Positions 13,264 to 14,791 of a stretch of 14,791 nt of DNA are shown here, in pieces. The DNA is from an uncultured Wenzhouxiangella sp. (GTDB lineage: Bacteria > Pseudomonadota > Gammaproteobacteria > Xanthomonadales > Wenzhouxiangellaceae): contig CALEIM010000129.1 in assembly GCA_937876395.1 (NCBI GenBank), forward strand, positions 1 through 14,791, in the 5' to 3' direction. A program made the translations under genes and the position numbers. The notes under the pieces are model-generated. The model was not told the DNA's origin. It searched no databases and saw only the letters and a list, made by a program, of their open reading frames with translations. Every line of letters starts with the position of its first letter. The stretch's first letter is position 1.

Positions 13264-14791
13264 ATGAACAGGCTGATGATTCTGGTTTTCACGGTTTTGC
13301 TTGGTGCCGGTTGTGCTGCAACCGCCCAGGTGCAGACCGACAATGACCATTTCACCCAGGCCCAACTTGATTCGATGCTGGCGCCGGTTGCCTTGTATCC
13401 GGACAGTGTGCTTTCACATTTGCTGATTGCGGCGACTTACCCGCTTGAGGTGATTCAGGCGGCGCGCTGGTCGCGCGAACATCCGGGCCTGCATGGCGAG
13501 GACGCGGTTGCGGCCGTTGAGCATTTTGACTGGGATCCGAGCGTGAAGGCGCTGGCGGCATTTCCCGACTTGCTGGCGCGGATGGACGAGGATCTGGAAT
13601 GGACGCAGAATCTGGGCGATGCCTTCCTCCTGCAGGAGGCTGAGGTGATTGCCTCGATTCAGTATCTGCGCTCGGAAGCCTATTCCCAGGGTCATCTCAA
13701 GACCGATGAGCACGTCAAGGTGGTGCGCGAACGCGAATACATCTACATCGAGCCGGCCCGAACCCGGGTGGTTTATGTACCGTATTATGATCCGCGCGTG
13801 ATCTGGACGAACTGGCGCTGGACCAGCTATCCGCCGTACTACTGGCATCGCCCGGTCAGCTTTGGGCTGAACATGAATTTCTACTGGGGTCGCCCGTATC
13901 ATCTGCGCCCGAGCTTCTATTTCAGCTCATTTCACTGGCCGACGCACCGGGTCGTGGTGGTCAATCATCACCATCACTATCGTAGCCATAATTTCCACTC
14001 GGCGCGCCAGGTGGCCCGCTTTGAGCATGCTCGCCCCTGGCGGCATAACCCGGTGCATCGCCACGGCGTGAGCTATCGGGCGCCGGTTGCTGAAACGCGC
14101 CTGGTGGCGACCACCAACCGTACGATTGCCACCAGCCGTTCGGCCGCGGTCAGCCGTCAGGCTGCTACCAGCGATCGTTCGGCTGCAAGCGCGAACAGGC
14201 AGAGCACAACGCCGCGAGCGCAGCAGCGTGAATGGGCCGCCGAGCGCCGCGCCAGCGTGGATTTCAATCGCGCTGATGCAGCTTCAAGCCGCCCTGCAGC
14301 GGCAACGCGTTCGACCAGGTCTGCCAATGCCGGTACGTCGCGTGCTGACGTCCTGTCGAGTGCCAACCGGACCCAGTCCACGTCATCGCGTTCGGTCAGC
14401 GGCAGCGCGCCGGCGCGGGCCGATGCGGCAGCTCAAGCCAACCGGGAACGCGGAACCGCCGAGCGGGCGGCTCGGGTGAGCGAAAGCCTCAGTACGCGCA
14501 GCAGCACCCGGCCCAGTGTGGCGCCGCGCTCAACGACGCCGAGCGCAACACAGCGGGCCACGGTGACTGAACGCAGCAGCGGCCTGCGCAGCGTTGAGCC
14601 AACTCATCGGGCAACGCCCAGCCAGCCGAGCACGACGAGGTCTACAGCGCCCCGGGTCGAATCGGCGACTCGCCCGGCACCGGCACCGCGTTCCAGCAGC
14701 GTGATATCGAGCAGCCCGCGGGCCAGCGCGCCGGTGCGCCAGACGACGGCACCGACCCGATCCACGGCCCCGGCTAGCAGCGCCCCGGCCC
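13264..14791 (+). CDS. DUF3300 envelope protein (3' end beyond window)
   Basis: An open frame from the ATG at 13264 to the window edge, 509 codons with no stop. A hydrophobic signal (MNRLMILVFTVLLGAG, then CAATA before QVQ) suggests export. Cleavage after ATA is likely, though the Cys raises the possibility of a lipoprotein. The DUF3300 domain spans about 33-265: LDSMLAPVALYPDSVLSHLL, then YPLEVIQAARWSREHP, FDWDPSVKALAAFPDLL and VVYVPYYDPRVIW. It ends in an aromatic and His-rich part (SSFHWP, then NHHHHYRSHNFH at 234-245). From about 275 onward the sequence is low-complexity Ser, Thr, Ala, Arg and Pro, probably disordered. E. coli YacH is, as I recall, a relative. The function of the family is unknown. 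A periplasmic or cell-surface role is inferred. Confidence 0.9.
   Translation, partial: MNRLMILVFTVLLGAGCAATAQVQTDNDHFTQAQLDSMLAPVALYPDSVLSHLLIAATYPLEVIQAARWSREHPGLHGEDAVAAVEHFDWDPSVKALAAFPDLLARMDEDLEWTQNLGDAFLLQEAEVIASIQYLRSEAYSQGHLKTDEHVKVVREREYIYIEPARTRVVYVPYYDPRVIWTNWRWTSYPPYYWHRPVSFGLNMNFYWGRPYHLRPSFYFSSFHWPTHRVVVVNHHHHYRSHNFHSARQVARFEHARPWRHNPVHRHGVSYRAPVAETRLVATTNRTIATSRSAAVSRQAATSDRSAASANRQSTTPRAQQREWAAERRASVDFNRADAASSRPAAATRSTRSANAGTSRADVLSSANRTQSTSSRSVSGSAPARADAAAQANRERGTAERAARVSESLSTRSSTRPSVAPRSTTPSATQRATVTERSSGLRSVEPTHRATPSQPSTTRSTAPRVESATRPAPAPRSSSVISSSPRASAPVRQTTAPTRSTAPASSAPA

Noticed and set aside
1..14791. CRISPR array, tRNA or rRNA genes, transposase genes
   Set aside because: No regularly spaced identical repeats, cloverleaf-like sequences, rRNA segments or DDE/HUH transposase frames were seen on either strand.

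Overview
The window reads as chromosomal DNA from a GC-rich gammaproteobacterium. A Xanthomonadales/Chromatiales-type organism such as Wenzhouxiangella is my best guess. This rests on gene content: a FadH-type dienoyl-CoA reductase, a CbpA-type DnaJ, a PF07638-type sigma factor next to a TPR kinase, a YeiH-family permease and a DUF3300 protein. No marker gene fixes the taxon.

Left part (1-5340), accessory. Two glycosyltransferase genes (a GT4 at 39-1232 and a membrane-anchored GT2 at 2336-3199, both minus strand) suggest the edge of a surface-polysaccharide locus. Three separate Phd-type antitoxin/PIN-toxin (VapBC-like) pairs are interspersed: 1413-2026 and 3444-4135 on minus, 4671-5338 on plus. 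A short, apparently truncated secreted LRR-type gene (4188-4538) lies between the second and third pairs. The GT4 gene is less GC-rich than the rest. Between GT4 and the first toxin lies an unannotated relic (1327-1412) encoding the C-terminus of a second GT2, recognisable by its similarity to the end of the intact GT2. The gene-poor stretches hold a GTAG-headed REP-like palindrome, a mismatched long palindrome and tandem heptamers. No transposase, integrase, tRNA or CRISPR array was seen.

Middle part (5373-12100). A small DUF2061 membrane protein gene (minus) has a good promoter whose -35 box lies inside a Fur-box-like palindrome. Then comes a plus-strand run: an ECF-like sigma factor, a transmembrane Ser/Thr kinase with TPR repeats (start codon 4 nt after the sigma stop), a CbpA-type DnaJ co-chaperone and FadH. 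The sigma factor has Gln-Thr-Thr-Glu in region 2.2 where ordinary ECF factors have acidic residues. By analogy with ECF43-type systems, I infer that the adjacent kinase may switch it on by threonine phosphorylation.

Right part (12097-14791). A YeiH/UPF0324 permease gene converges on fadH with a 4-nt overlap of the stop codons. A divergent DUF3300 gene begins at 13264 and runs off the end of the window as an open reading frame with a long, low-complexity Ser/Thr/Arg/Ala tail.
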